A stretch of 64,000 nucleotides of DNA. It comes from an uncultured Collinsella sp. (lineage in GTDB: Bacteria > Actinomycetota > Coriobacteriia > Coriobacteriales > Coriobacteriaceae). A program made the position numbers and the translations under genes. Of the stretch, positions 17,006 to 25,001 are shown piece by piece. The stretch lies in assembly GCA_934621295.1 (NCBI GenBank), contig CAKTVB010000004.1, positions 1 to 64,000 on the forward strand, given 5' to 3'. The notes beneath the pieces are model-generated. The model was not told the DNA's origin. It was given only the letters and a program-made list of their open reading frames with translations, and did not search any database. Every line of letters begins with the position of its first letter. Position 1 is the first letter of the stretch.

Positions 17006-17137
17006 CCAACGCGAGAGGGGCGTTTTGTGCGTGAAAGAGGGCGCGGAAAGCTGAATGCAACCGAAATGACGGGGCCTCAAAACTAGAGCTATCGAGTGGG
17101 AGAAGAGCAGCTGTTCGATACAATGTTATAGCACCAG

Positions 17138-17175
17138 GCAGCAGGCGTAGTTTCAATTGAAGCTACGCCTGCTGC
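17138..17175. terminator. Long perfect hairpin between hydrolase and yjdF
   Basis: Thirteen-base arms GCAGCAGGCGTAG and CTACGCCTGCTGC surround a TTCAATTGAA palindrome, so nearly the whole 38 bases pair. It sits between two convergent genes, which suits a bidirectional terminator, but no T tract follows. Confidence 0.6.
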
Positions 17176-17197
17176 TGTATATGGGTCGACGCCGACA

Positions 17198-17617
17198 TCA
17201 ATGCCCGCGATGCTTCTGCTTGCGCTTCAGCTTTCGCTGATCGAAACGCGCCTCCGCCTCTTCCGCGCGGCGTTGGCTTCTTGCGCGAGCCGATTCCCGC
17301 TTCATCGTCTCCCGCTGATTCGCGAGCGCCTGCTGTGCCTTGGTGCTCATCGCCGGCTGCTTAAGTACTTTCGCCGCCTCTCGGGCGCGTCGCTTGGGGT
17401 TTTTTGTGGGCTTGCTCGCTTCAGTTTGATCGTCGCCGAAGAACGAGATCTTCGCCCATGCACTTGCAACGAACCGGAAGATTTCCTCATTGGACGGCTC
17501 CGCGCCGAAGACGATGCGGGCGACGCCGTATCTTCTATCCTCGACATGCTCCGCCAGCCCGACCCAAAATTGACCGTCGTGATATACGGTCAGGGTGGAC
17601 GACACGCTGATCTGCAT
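17198..17617 (-). CDS. yjdF: YjdF family protein (DUF2992)
   Basis: A 139-residue protein. The N-terminal beta-rich part (TLTVYHDGQFWVGLAEH, then ARIVFGAEPSNEEI) is followed by a strongly basic helical C-terminus ending KRKQKHRGH. This matches YjdF/DUF2992, whose Bacillus member is controlled by the azaaromatic-sensing yjdF riboswitch. The ATG at 17617 follows a perfect AAGGAGG. The leader upstream is about 120 nt and structured. A second copy at 25051 has lost its N-terminus. The biochemical role of YjdF is not established; a response to toxic aromatic compounds is the common suggestion. Confidence 0.85.
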   Translation of the reverse strand: MQISVSSTLTVYHDGQFWVGLAEHVEDRRYGVARIVFGAEPSNEEIFRFVASAWAKISFFGDDQTEASKPTKNPKRRAREAAKVLKQPAMSTKAQQALANQRETMKRESARARSQRRAEEAEARFDQRKLKRKQKHRGH

Positions 17618-17738
17618 GGCTGGTTCCTCCTTTATGTAGATGACCATGCAGAGAAGGGACAACCAAGGAGGCAGGTTACTGATGCGGATTTCCGCACGCC
17701 CACGACTACCCGACGGGGACTGTGTTTTCATCTCTGGT
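17618..17738 (-). ncRNA. Candidate yjdF (azaaromatic) riboswitch leader
   Basis: This is the stretch between the likely transcription start and the yjdF ribosome-binding site. It contains GATGAAAACACAGTCCCC and a TGCGGAAATCCGCA hairpin ahead of AAGGAGG, and the gene is the usual partner of the yjdF RNA motif. The assignment rests on gene context and partial motif memory; a covariance-model search is needed to confirm it. Confidence 0.5.
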
Positions 17739-17744
17739 GTCCGC

Positions 17745-17753
17745 ATTGTAGCA
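17745..17753 (-). promoter_or_regulatory. Extended -10 promoter element for yjdF
   Basis: On the minus strand TGCTACAAT gives an extended -10 (TG-N-TACAAT). No good -35 is seen 17 bases upstream, as is common with extended -10 promoters. It places the start of transcription about 120 bases before the yjdF ATG. Confidence 0.5.
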
Positions 17754-17829
17754 CGCGCGGACGCGCCCTTCATCGCTGCCGACATGACGTGGCTGGGATT
17801 CGATTCTCGACGCATCCTTGTGTATATTG

Positions 17830-17880
17830 CCTTCCCGGTTTCGAAACTTTAAAAGATTTTGAGTTTCGAAACCGGGAAGG
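17830..17880. repeat. 19-base inverted repeat covering the start of a DUF4143 remnant
   Basis: Arms CCTTCCCGGTTTCGAAACT (17830-17848) and AGTTTCGAAACCGGGAAGG (17862-17880) are perfect complements with a 13-base A/T-rich loop. The right arm runs into an AAGGAGGG ribosome-binding site and an ATG at 17888, so in RNA the hairpin would cover part of the site. A similar hairpin precedes the intact ATPase at 18780. Confidence 0.75.
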
Positions 17881-17887
17881 AGGGTAT

Positions 17888-18067
17888 ATGCGAGCGACGA
17901 TATCGGCGCCGATTCGACGCTCGAGAGGGAGCTCGCGCCGCTTCTGTCCATCAGGGACGCGTTTCCGAAGGTCCTCATCGGCCCACACGAGGCATGGGCC
18001 CTATACCCGGGAGGGCGTGCTCGTGCTGGACCTCGCGAGGTGGCTGCTCGGCGAGCAGGGGTTCTGA
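17888..18067 (+). pseudogene. DUF4143-type ATPase remnant
   Basis: It starts at an ATG with a good ribosome-binding site. One frame then reads LERELAPLLSIRDAFPKVLI, and after a frameshift TREGVLVLDLARWLLGEQGF to the stop. These two blocks are the C-terminal nuclease-like end of AAA ATPases with DUF4143. About 350 interior residues are missing, so the gene is a deleted relic that kept its regulatory start and its last 50 codons. Confidence 0.6.
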
Positions 18068-18739
18068 GCGCCGCTTAGGGCTGTCGCGGGGTTCTCCCGG
18101 ATAAGAAAACAGCCAAGGGAAACGCCCCGGCGCTTGGAAACCCTCCTGGCGGAAAACCATCTACTTCATATCATCGCCCGCGCAGGAGCTCGAACGCACG
18201 CAAATCGATCTGGACGCAAGCAAAGCCCCCCAGCCCGCTCCGTGACTCATGGGAAAGCCACCTGCGACTACTCATTTCTCCTACTAGCAATGAAGGCTTG
18301 CGGCCCGCAGTTTTGCAAACTGCTTGAAAGCCGCCTGCGTTGATTCACTTCCTATTGCAGCTGGCGGCTTGCACGCGAAAGGGCATTTGAGTTTCAAAAC
18401 GGGCGTTTTCGTCGATATCGAGCTTCCAAAGGCTGCCCGCTGTGCTCCTTGGGACAAAAACAAAAACTCAATATCCTGAGTTTGAAAATGGTTTTTGAAA
18501 TTGTCCCAGATTATGTCCCCGAAGCCGCCGAAACGCGACGAGGCGCTACCTGGCGGCACTCGGCTCGAGACGGCACCGAAAACTGGGCGCAACTGGAGTG
18601 ACGAGACGGCAAAACCAGAACCATCGAATGGGAGTTGACTGGAATGGCTCGACAGCAAGCGAGAGTAAAAGAGTTAGAGGCAAGGTTTAAGAAACCAACT
18701 TCTGCAAAATCGAAAAAATTGGTGTCTTAACTGACAATT
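18068..18739. other. Gene-free stretch upstream of the intact DUF4143 ATPase
   Basis: No gene is supported here. It contains GAGTTTCAAAAC and GAGTTTGAAAATGG segments and paired GTCCC/GGGAC boxes (18450-18520) that parallel the region at 4770-4900. These may be the 5' element of the ATPase family in this genome. Confidence 0.4.
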
Positions 18740-18775
18740 ATCGCCTTCCCTGATAAGCTAAACAGGGGAGGCGAT
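18740..18775 (+). promoter_or_regulatory. Hairpin that sequesters the ribosome-binding site
   Basis: ATCGCCTTCCCT (18740-18751) pairs with AGGGGAGGCGAT (18764-18775), 11 Watson-Crick pairs plus one wobble. The right arm contains the GGGGAGG site for the TTG start at 18780. Folding would keep the ATPase poorly translated until the hairpin is opened. Confidence 0.6.
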
Positions 18776-18779
18776 TTCC

Positions 18780-20003
18780 TTGAAGCTGTATCATCGCGAG
18801 CAATATTTGAAAAAGATTCGACCGTTCTATGATGACGATCTGATCAAGGTGATCACGGGTATCCGCCGCTGCGGCAAATCGTGCCTCATGGCAACGATTG
18901 CCGAAGAACTGAGAAATCGCGGTGTCGATGATAAGGACATCATCTATCTCGATCTTGATAAGCGCGGCAACCGCTCGATTAAGACGCCTGAGCAGCTGGA
19001 GGAAAAAATCGAGTCGCTTCTTGCTGACGACGACTTCAAATACCTCTTCATCGATGAGGTACAGAACGTCCGAGACTACGAGGAGGTCGTGAACGCTTAC
19101 AACTCGGATGGCGGCTTCTCGATATTCATCACGGGCTCCAACTCGTATCTGCTATCTGGCGAGCTGATGACCAAACTCACGGGTCGATACGTGGAGTTCG
19201 AGATGTTTACCCTGTCCTTTTCCGAGTTTCTCGACATGAAGAGGTTCATGGGCAAAGAGGTCGGTGACGCGCGAATCGAGTTCGACGAATATCTGCGGTA
19301 TGGCGGGTTCCCCCGGTCCCTGGAATACGAAGACCCCGAGGCGAAGGCTCGCTACATCGAGGATGTCGTTGGGCAGATCGTCGACAAAGACATCAGGTCT
19401 CGCAACAAGATCCGGAACATCGACACTTTCAACCGCGTCATGACCTATGTCATCAACAACTACGGTGCACCAACGAGCCTCACCAACCTCCACGACTACT
19501 TCACCAAGACAGAGCGCATTGCCGTCGAAAGGCGGACGATCGCCGCCTACATCCAGATGCTCGTCGATGCCAAGGTGCTCTACAGATGCGAGAGATTCGA
19601 CCTTAAGTCCCGCAAATCGTTGCGCGGCGAGGAGAAGTACTACCTTGCGGATCCAGGTATCTATTTTGCGCGCAACGTCGATGTCCGGCTGAACTACGGG
19701 CCCTCGTTGGAAAACGCCTTGTACGTCTATCTCCGCTCGAGGGGATATAGGCTATCCGTAGGCCGCATCGGGAAGCTGGAGTGCGACTTCATCGCCCGTA
19801 GGCGCAACGCCTACGCCTACATCCAGGTCTCGATGACAATTTCCGATAGGGACGTGGAAGAGCGTGAGTACAGGCCGTTCGGCCATATCAGGGACGGATA
19901 TCCGCGCTACCTTTTCACGCTTGACCCCCTGTTGCAGGAGAGAGGTGGCGTCAGGCATTTGAACATGGTGTCGTTTATGAAAGATGGCGCCGACCTAATT
20001 TGA
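18780..20003 (+). CDS. AAA ATPase with DUF4143 (AAA_14 type)
   Basis: A 407-residue ATPase with P-loop GIRRCGKSCL at residues 27-36 and Walker B YLFIDEVQNV near 88. FITGSNSYLLSGEL and TGRYVEFEMFTLSFSEF are typical of this clade. The C-terminal DUF4143 nuclease-like domain carries GPSLENALYVYLRSRGY and an ECDFIARR...AYIQVSM core resembling an E/D-x-Q/K nuclease site. The start is TTG, nine bases after GGGAGG inside a hairpin. Family members are very common in gut Actinobacteria and Bacteroidetes. Their role is unsettled, with mobile-element or toxin-like behaviour proposed. It is monocistronic here. Confidence 0.85.
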   Translation: MKLYHREQYLKKIRPFYDDDLIKVITGIRRCGKSCLMATIAEELRNRGVDDKDIIYLDLDKRGNRSIKTPEQLEEKIESLLADDDFKYLFIDEVQNVRDYEEVVNAYNSDGGFSIFITGSNSYLLSGELMTKLTGRYVEFEMFTLSFSEFLDMKRFMGKEVGDARIEFDEYLRYGGFPRSLEYEDPEAKARYIEDVVGQIVDKDIRSRNKIRNIDTFNRVMTYVINNYGAPTSLTNLHDYFTKTERIAVERRTIAAYIQMLVDAKVLYRCERFDLKSRKSLRGEEKYYLADPGIYFARNVDVRLNYGPSLENALYVYLRSRGYRLSVGRIGKLECDFIARRRNAYAYIQVSMTISDRDVEEREYRPFGHIRDGYPRYLFTLDPLLQERGGVRHLNMVSFMKDGADLI

Positions 20004-20125
20004 GCGACGGCCGGATCTCTGTGCTCCCCGGTGCGGGAGTAGCGTGAGTATCCAAGGGTCAGCTCATGCGATTGTTCGAGGAGGTTGGATGCTGACGTGC
20101 ATGTTTGAAGACGGTATTGCTCTCG

Positions 20126-21010
20126 TTATCTGACGGCTTGGGCGGCAATCGCTTCTATTACGCGCTCAGCACCGGCGTCGATCAGGATGCTGCGATTGGC
20201 GATTTCTGTCGGAGCGACAGCCTCGCCAAAATTGACGCACGCGTACGTGGCGCGCTCGTTTTTGGCCGTCATCTGCCAAAACGGGTACTTGATGATGCCG
20301 GGCGTGTTGCCGCCTACACCAAGTTCCAAGAACAGAACGCGCATATTGCTGTGGCGGCGCAGGAAATCCTGGTAGCGATCGGCGGCGGCGTACCAACCCT
20401 TGTCCTGGACAAAGGTGTCGTCGGAGCGCAAGTTCATCGTAACCGGGGCGCCACAGTGAGGGCAATGGGGCACAAGTGCAGATGGAATGCGCAGGTCCTG
20501 TTGGGTGGAGACCATGTTATGCACGAGTTGCTTGTTATCCCAAGTTTCCCGGCAACAGGGCTTACCGCACTGGAATAGGCCGTAGTCGCCCTGCGTGTAA
20601 AAGAGCCGTTGCTTGTCAAAGCCGGCGCGCTGGAAGCAATGGTCCACATTCGTAGTCAGCACAAAGTAGTCGCGCCCGCGCACGATGTTCAAGAGCTGTT
20701 CGTAGAGCGGCGTCGGTATGGGGTCGTATCGGTTGCACATAATGTAGCGGCTCCAAAATGCCCAGTGCTCCTCGAGCGAGTCATAGGGATAGAAGCCGCC
20801 GGAATACATATCGGTAAAGCCGTAGCGTGCGGCAAAGTCGCCAAAGAGCTCATCGAATCGCTCGCCCGAATAGGTGTATCCGGCGGCGGTCGAGAGTCCT
20901 GCTCCGGCACCGATTACCACGGCGTCAGATGCATCGAGTGCAGCTCGGAGCTTATCGATTTGTTTGGAGAAGGCTGCGGTAGATTGCCTCGTCAGACGCG
21001 AGAAAAACAT
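20126..21010 (-). CDS. Class M sirtuin (SirTM), protein ADP-ribosyltransferase type
   Basis: A 294-residue Sir2-family protein with the NAD-binding VVIGAGAGLSTAAGYTY motif (about residue 31), TTNVDHCFQRAGF (about 132) and a zinc-ribbon with CGKPCC and CPHCGAP. LELGVGGNTPGIIKYPFW is the NAD-site region seen in the macrodomain-linked SirTM class. It overlaps the macrodomain gene by 59 bases. In staphylococci and streptococci SirTM ADP-ribosylates a lipoylated GcvH-like protein and the linked macrodomain reverses this. No GcvH-L or lipoate ligase is present here, so the target is unknown. The ATG at 21010 lacks an obvious ribosome-binding site and may rely on coupling. Confidence 0.85.
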   Translation of the reverse strand: MFFSRLTRQSTAAFSKQIDKLRAALDASDAVVIGAGAGLSTAAGYTYSGERFDELFGDFAARYGFTDMYSGGFYPYDSLEEHWAFWSRYIMCNRYDPIPTPLYEQLLNIVRGRDYFVLTTNVDHCFQRAGFDKQRLFYTQGDYGLFQCGKPCCRETWDNKQLVHNMVSTQQDLRIPSALVPHCPHCGAPVTMNLRSDDTFVQDKGWYAAADRYQDFLRRHSNMRVLFLELGVGGNTPGIIKYPFWQMTAKNERATYACVNFGEAVAPTEIANRSILIDAGAERVIEAIAAQAVR

Positions 21011-21737
21011 TGAAGATCACCTTAAGGTTGGGGTCGTTATGGTCTAGATGATGACGAACGGTATCGATGGCCACGCGCGCGGCGGCATCTTGCGGATAAC
21101 CAAACACGCCCGTCGAGATGCAGCAGAATGCAAGCGTGCCGAGTCCTCGGCGCGTCGCTTCTTCCAGGCAGCTGGTGTAGCAGCGGCGTAGCAGCAATTC
21201 CTCGCGCGGGCCAGGCTTATGGCTGGGCACGATGGGGCCGACGGTGTGGAAAACGTAGCTGCTGGGCAGGTTGAACGCCGGTGTGACCTTGACACGCGCC
21301 GTTGGTTCCTCGTGCCCCTGCTCGTCCATGAGATTGGCGCACGCCAGACGCAGCTGCATGCCGGCGTAGGTGTGGATGGCGTTGTCGATGCAGCTATGCC
21401 CTGGCACAAAGCAGCCGAGCATTTGGCTGTTGGCTGCATTGACGATGGCATCGGCCTTAAGCAGCGTAATGTCGCCGCGCCAGATGGCAACGCGATCGCG
21501 GTAGGGGAGCGTGCTGGCATCGGTCGCTCCGCCGCGCTCAAGAAGGCGTTGCTGCAAGTAGGTGTCTTGTATGTCGAGCGTCTCGGCCGCAAGCGCCTCG
21601 GGCGGGCGTACGTTCATAAGGGCTCGAAGCAAATCGCGCTGCTCGCTGGCTCCGGCAGGTACAGCAATGCTGCGCCCGTCTGGTCGCTCATCGAGCAATG
21701 CCTTGATAAGCCAAACACGGCGCTCTGCCTGATTCAT
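20952..21737 (-). CDS. Macrodomain protein-ADP-ribose hydrolase (SirTM-linked)
   Basis: A 261-residue protein. A helical N-terminal extension (about 85 residues) precedes a macrodomain with IWRGDITLLKADAIVNAANS, the GCFVPGHSCIDNAIH segment whose Cys/His pattern fits the zinc-containing class of SirTM-associated macrodomains, and ISTGVFGYPQ. It removes ADP-ribose from proteins and would reverse the action of the downstream sirtuin. The ATG at 21737 follows AGGAGG; an in-frame upstream ATG has no such site. It is first of the two-gene minus-strand operon. Confidence 0.9.
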   Translation of the reverse strand: MNQAERRVWLIKALLDERPDGRSIAVPAGASEQRDLLRALMNVRPPEALAAETLDIQDTYLQQRLLERGGATDASTLPYRDRVAIWRGDITLLKADAIVNAANSQMLGCFVPGHSCIDNAIHTYAGMQLRLACANLMDEQGHEEPTARVKVTPAFNLPSSYVFHTVGPIVPSHKPGPREELLLRRCYTSCLEEATRRGLGTLAFCCISTGVFGYPQDAAARVAIDTVRHHLDHNDPNLKVIFNVFLASDEAIYRSLLQTNR

Positions 21738-21824
21738 GGCCGTCCTCCTGTTCGATTGAGATGGTTTCATTCGACAGTAGTGTGCGGCCTAACTCGTTTC
21801 TTCAAAAGAAGGCACAAAAAGGTA

Positions 21825-21855
21825 AGCGCCGTGGAGCGATATGCCCCACGGCGCT
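21825..21855 (-). terminator. Terminator of the HxlR gene
   Basis: Ten-base perfect arms AGCGCCGTGG/CCACGGCGCT with an 11-base loop. On the minus strand the sequence TACCTTTTTG follows, a T-rich tail 24 bases past the HxlR stop. Confidence 0.8.
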
Positions 21856-21878
21856 CAATTTGCAGAAGCCCGCCGCTG

Positions 21879-22211
21879 TTAGGAGTTTCGCACGAGCTGC
21901 TGATAGTCGGTGCCCCATTCCACTAGGGAATCGATGATGGGCATAAGGCTGTGGCCCAGCTCGCTGAGTGCGTATTCGGTGCGGATGGGTGTCTCGGGGA
22001 TGACGGTGCGCGTGATGAGGCCTGCGGTATCCATTTCCTTAAGGTTGGACGAAAGCACCTTTTGGCTAATGCCGGGGATAGCGCGATGCAGCGCGTTGAA
22101 GCCCATGGGACGGTCTATGAGCTGTTGGATGATATAGATCTTCCACTTGTTGCCAAAGAGTTGAAAACACGTGGCAACAGGGCAGGGAGGCAGTTCTTCT
22201 TTGGTAAGCAT
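21879..22211 (-). CDS. HxlR-family transcriptional regulator
   Basis: A 110-residue winged-helix protein. It has the conserved N-terminal Cys (CPVATCFQLFGNKWKIYII), RPMGFNALHRAIPGISQKVL (recognition helix region) and a C-terminal TEYALSELGHSL motif. HxlR members often sense thiol-reactive or quinone compounds through that Cys. GAGGAG precedes the ATG. The gene is divergent from the ACGX-repeat peptide operon and probably controls it through the TTACC-TTTT-GGTAA site in between (inference). Confidence 0.9.
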   Translation of the reverse strand: MLTKEELPPCPVATCFQLFGNKWKIYIIQQLIDRPMGFNALHRAIPGISQKVLSSNLKEMDTAGLITRTVIPETPIRTEYALSELGHSLMPIIDSLVEWGTDYQQLVRNS

Positions 22212-22274
22212 GGAGACTCCTCAATCGTGTGGACAGCTTTCATTATCGCAGCCGCTGTCGTTTGCGGCTACTAC

Positions 22275-22288
22275 TTACCTTTTGGTAA
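22275..22288. promoter_or_regulatory. TTACC-TTTT-GGTAA operator candidate
   Basis: Perfect 5-base arms in the divergent region between hxlR and the peptide operon, 63 bases before the regulator start. Sites of this kind (TTAC..GTAA) are bound by YodB/HxlR-type repressors. Confidence 0.55.
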
Positions 22289-22410
22289 CTGGCTAATAGA
22301 TTGGTGCCTTCTTTTGGTCGTTGCGCGCTTTTTGCATGATGCATATAGACGCAAAGAGCGTCAAAAACTGGATGGCTTCGCCCGGCCATCCTCGACCGAA
22401 AGGAAATGCC

Positions 22411-22644
22411 ATGTCCGAGAATCTCGAGAACGTCGCCGCTTTCGCCTCCTGCGGTACCGCCGATCCTGCGCCCGCTTGCGGCTCCGCCGACCCCAAGGCC
22501 GCTCCCGCTTGCGGTTCTGCCGATCCGGCTGCTGCTCCTGCCTGCGGCTCTGCTGACCCGGCTGCTGCCCCTGCCTGCGGCTCCGCTGATCCGGCTGCTG
22601 CTCCTGCCTGCGGCACCGCTTGCGGCGCTGCCGACGCTCAGTAA
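22411..22644 (+). CDS. ACGX-repeat RiPP precursor peptide
   Basis: A 77-residue peptide with leader MSENLENVAAFASCGTADPA. It is followed by four PACGSADP(A/K) units of about 11 residues, each containing one Cys, and a final ACGTACGA. The repeats are also near-identical in DNA (33-base units), suggesting expansion by slippage. It fits the ACGX-repeat target peptides paired with a dedicated radical SAM/SPASM enzyme, two genes downstream here. The ATG follows AAAGGAA. Each ACGX Cys is probably the modification site, for example thioether formation; the chemistry is not shown by sequence. Confidence 0.8.
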   Translation: MSENLENVAAFASCGTADPAPACGSADPKAAPACGSADPAAAPACGSADPAAAPACGSADPAAAPACGTACGAADAQ

Positions 22645-22668
22645 GCAATCGCTAGGAAGGGACTCGTA

Positions 22669-23289
22669 ATGGATGCTCAGACTTGCCTCAAAAAGATGCA
22701 GCTTGCCGGGACGCTCTCTCTGGCAACCGTGGACGAAAGTGGCGCACCGCAAATTCGCTGCGTAAGCGCCGTCCATTACGAGCCCCGTGCTATCTACTTT
22801 CTCACGGCACGTGGCAAGGAGATGGCCCGTCAGCTTATGGCCGACGGGCGTGTCCAAACGCTCGTCCACACGCGATTTAACGAGATGATCCGCATGTCCG
22901 GCGTTGCCACCCCCGTCTCGGATTCCGAGCAAGTTCACTGGCGCGACGTGATTTACGCCGAGCAGCCGTATCTTGCTAACGTTTATCCCGGTGATACGCG
23001 CGAGATCAACATCATCTTTAAGGTTGAGAACATAGTGCTCGACTACTTTAACCTGGGAGTTCATCCCATCGAGCGCGCGGTCTTTACCTTGGACGAGAGC
23101 ATGGCACCTGCGCCCGCCAAGGGCTTCTGCATCGATGCCGATGCGTGTATCGGTTGCGGCACCTGCCTTGAGCACTGCCCGCAGAAGTGCATCGAGCCGG
23201 GAGACTCATATCGCATAGAGCCCGAGCACTGCCTGCATTGCGGTGCTTGTGCCGAGAATTGCCCCGTCGGCGCCGTTGCGCGCCTGTAG
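22669..23289 (+). CDS. FMN-binding split-barrel protein with two 4Fe-4S clusters
   Basis: A 206-residue protein. Residues 1 to about 130 are a pyridoxamine-phosphate-oxidase-like FMN barrel (LAGTLSLATVDESGAPQIRC). The C-terminus has two ferredoxin motifs, CIGCGTCLEHCPQKC and CLHCGACAENCPVGA. It is a likely electron carrier and follows the ACGX peptide by 24 bases, with the radical SAM gene next. It may deliver electrons to the radical SAM enzyme or act on the peptide. The start has GGAAGGGACTCGTA upstream. Confidence 0.85.
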   Translation: MDAQTCLKKMQLAGTLSLATVDESGAPQIRCVSAVHYEPRAIYFLTARGKEMARQLMADGRVQTLVHTRFNEMIRMSGVATPVSDSEQVHWRDVIYAEQPYLANVYPGDTREINIIFKVENIVLDYFNLGVHPIERAVFTLDESMAPAPAKGFCIDADACIGCGTCLEHCPQKCIEPGDSYRIEPEHCLHCGACAENCPVGAVARL

Positions 23290-23335
23290 CCCAAATACCG
23301 TCATCAGTTTCAACATCGACCAAGGGAGTCCCACG

Positions 23336-24382
23336 ATGCAAAAGCCTGCGTTTGCCTTCCAATGGCATATTACGGATGAATGCGATCAGCGCTGCAAACA
23401 TTGCTATATCTTTGCCAACGGTGCCTGCGCCGGTTTTAAGCGCATGCCGTGGGAGCAGATGGTCCAGGTCGTCGATCAGGCCCAGGCGCTCTGCGAGCGC
23501 ATCGGTCGTCAGCCGTACTTTTACGTTACGGGCGGCGACCCCATTCTTCATCCCGATTTTTGGCGCCTTGCCGAGCTCCTGCACGAGCGCGGTTTTATGT
23601 GGTGCGTGATGGGCAATCCGTTCCATCTGACCGACGAGGTCTGTGTTCGCATGAAAGAGCTGGGTTGCCGCAAATACCAGCTCTCGCTTGATGGACTCGA
23701 GGCAACGCACGATTACTTCCGTAAACCCGGCTCGTTTGCCGAGACCATGCGTGCTATCGGTTGTCTTAAGCGCGCAGGTATCTGGGTTGCCGTCATGAAC
23801 ACGGTATCGAGCATGAATGCTGCCGAGTTGCCGCAGCTCATCGATCTGGTGGCAAGCCTCGAGGTCGACGTGTTCGCCTTTGGTCGGTACTGCCCCACGT
23901 CGGGCCAAAAGCGTGACGAGTTCCATTTGGAACCGCTGGAGTATCGCGATGTGCTGCTGGCCGCGCAGGAGCGCATGGAGTTCCATCAGGCGGCGGGCTG
24001 CAAGACGTTCTTCCAGCTCAAGGATCACCTGTGGACGCTGCTTTTGTGGGAGCAGGGTAAGTTCACCATTCCCGAGGACGCCAAGCCCGGCATGATCTAT
24101 GACGGCTGCCACTGCGGTACGGGTCATATGACGGTGCTGCCCACGGGCGACGTCTATGCGTGTCGCCGCATGGAGAGCAAAGTGGGCAACGTCGCTGAGA
24201 ACTCGCTGGAGGAGCTCTTCTTCTCTCCGCAAATGGAAGCTAAGCGCGATTTTAAGAAGTTCAAGAAGTGCTCTAAGTGCGAGCTCTTTGGTTGGTGCCG
24301 TGGCTGTCCTGCGGTGACGTACGGCTACACGGGTGATATGTACGAGGCCGACCCGCAATGCTGGAAAGAGATTGAGGAGTAG
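23336..24382 (+). CDS. Radical SAM/SPASM peptide maturase, ACGX system
   Basis: A 348-residue enzyme. The radical SAM cluster motif CDQRCKHCY is at about residue 18, GGDP at about 64, and the C-terminal SPASM region has CHCGTGHMTVLPTGDVYACRR-type spacing and CSKCELFGWCRGCP for auxiliary Fe-S clusters. Such enzymes modify ribosomal peptides; the ACGX peptide upstream is the obvious substrate. The start is the ATG after AAGGGAG; the longer open frame overlaps the previous gene and is not used. Operon spacing is tight on both sides. Confidence 0.9.
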   Translation: MQKPAFAFQWHITDECDQRCKHCYIFANGACAGFKRMPWEQMVQVVDQAQALCERIGRQPYFYVTGGDPILHPDFWRLAELLHERGFMWCVMGNPFHLTDEVCVRMKELGCRKYQLSLDGLEATHDYFRKPGSFAETMRAIGCLKRAGIWVAVMNTVSSMNAAELPQLIDLVASLEVDVFAFGRYCPTSGQKRDEFHLEPLEYRDVLLAAQERMEFHQAAGCKTFFQLKDHLWTLLLWEQGKFTIPEDAKPGMIYDGCHCGTGHMTVLPTGDVYACRRMESKVGNVAENSLEELFFSPQMEAKRDFKKFKKCSKCELFGWCRGCPAVTYGYTGDMYEADPQCWKEIEE

Positions 24383-24389
24383 GATTGCC

Positions 24390-24968
24390 ATGGATACGCT
24401 CGAACTTATCAAAACGAGGCGTTCGATCCGGAAGTACGCGGATAGGCAGGTGCCTCGCGAGGATGTCGAGAAGGTGCTTGAGGCGGGGATTTATGCTGCC
24501 AGCGCCGGCGGCGGACAGCGCAGTATGGTGGTTGCCGTGCGCAACGCTGAGCTCGCCGCGCGCATCGGCCGCATGAACATGGCGGGCTTTAGCCGCGCCG
24601 GTCTGGTGGGCAACTACGTGAGTCGCGAGCAGCCGAGCGTCATCGACAACCCGTCGATTAAAAATGGCTTTTACGATGCGCCGACCGTGTTTTGCATCTT
24701 CTGTCAGGAGCGTTTTTTGTTTAGCGTTGCCGATGCCTTTGCCATCGCACAGAACATGACGCTCGAGGCGCACGCGCTGGGGCTCGGAAGCTGCATCGTC
24801 AGCCGCGCCGAGAAGACGTTCGCCTCGGAAGAAGGCCAGGCGCTGCTCAAATCCTGGGGCGTGCCGGAGGGCTATATCTGCCGAGCGTTCGTAACGCTTG
24901 GTTACTGCGACGGTCCCTATCCTGCCGCCAAGCCACGCCGTGAGGGTCGCTCGCTTATCGTCGAGTAA
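24390..24968 (+). CDS. Nitroreductase-family flavoprotein
   Basis: A 192-residue protein starting MDTLELIKTRRSIRKYADRQ, the FMN-binding RRSIR motif of nitroreductases. ALGLGSCIV and GYICRAFVTLGY follow in the expected places. It begins seven bases after the radical SAM stop and is the last gene of the ACGX operon, so it may be a tailoring oxidoreductase for the peptide or a general NAD(P)H-FMN enzyme. Confidence 0.85.
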   Translation: MDTLELIKTRRSIRKYADRQVPREDVEKVLEAGIYAASAGGGQRSMVVAVRNAELAARIGRMNMAGFSRAGLVGNYVSREQPSVIDNPSIKNGFYDAPTVFCIFCQERFLFSVADAFAIAQNMTLEAHALGLGSCIVSRAEKTFASEEGQALLKSWGVPEGYICRAFVTLGYCDGPYPAAKPRREGRSLIVE

Positions 24969-25001
24969 GTGACCCATCGGGGATGGGGGAATGCGAGCAC
25001 G

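Noticed and set aside
23084..24412. A 442-codon minus-strand frame opposite the radical SAM gene
   Set aside because: Antisense of well-supported radical SAM/SPASM coding sequence.
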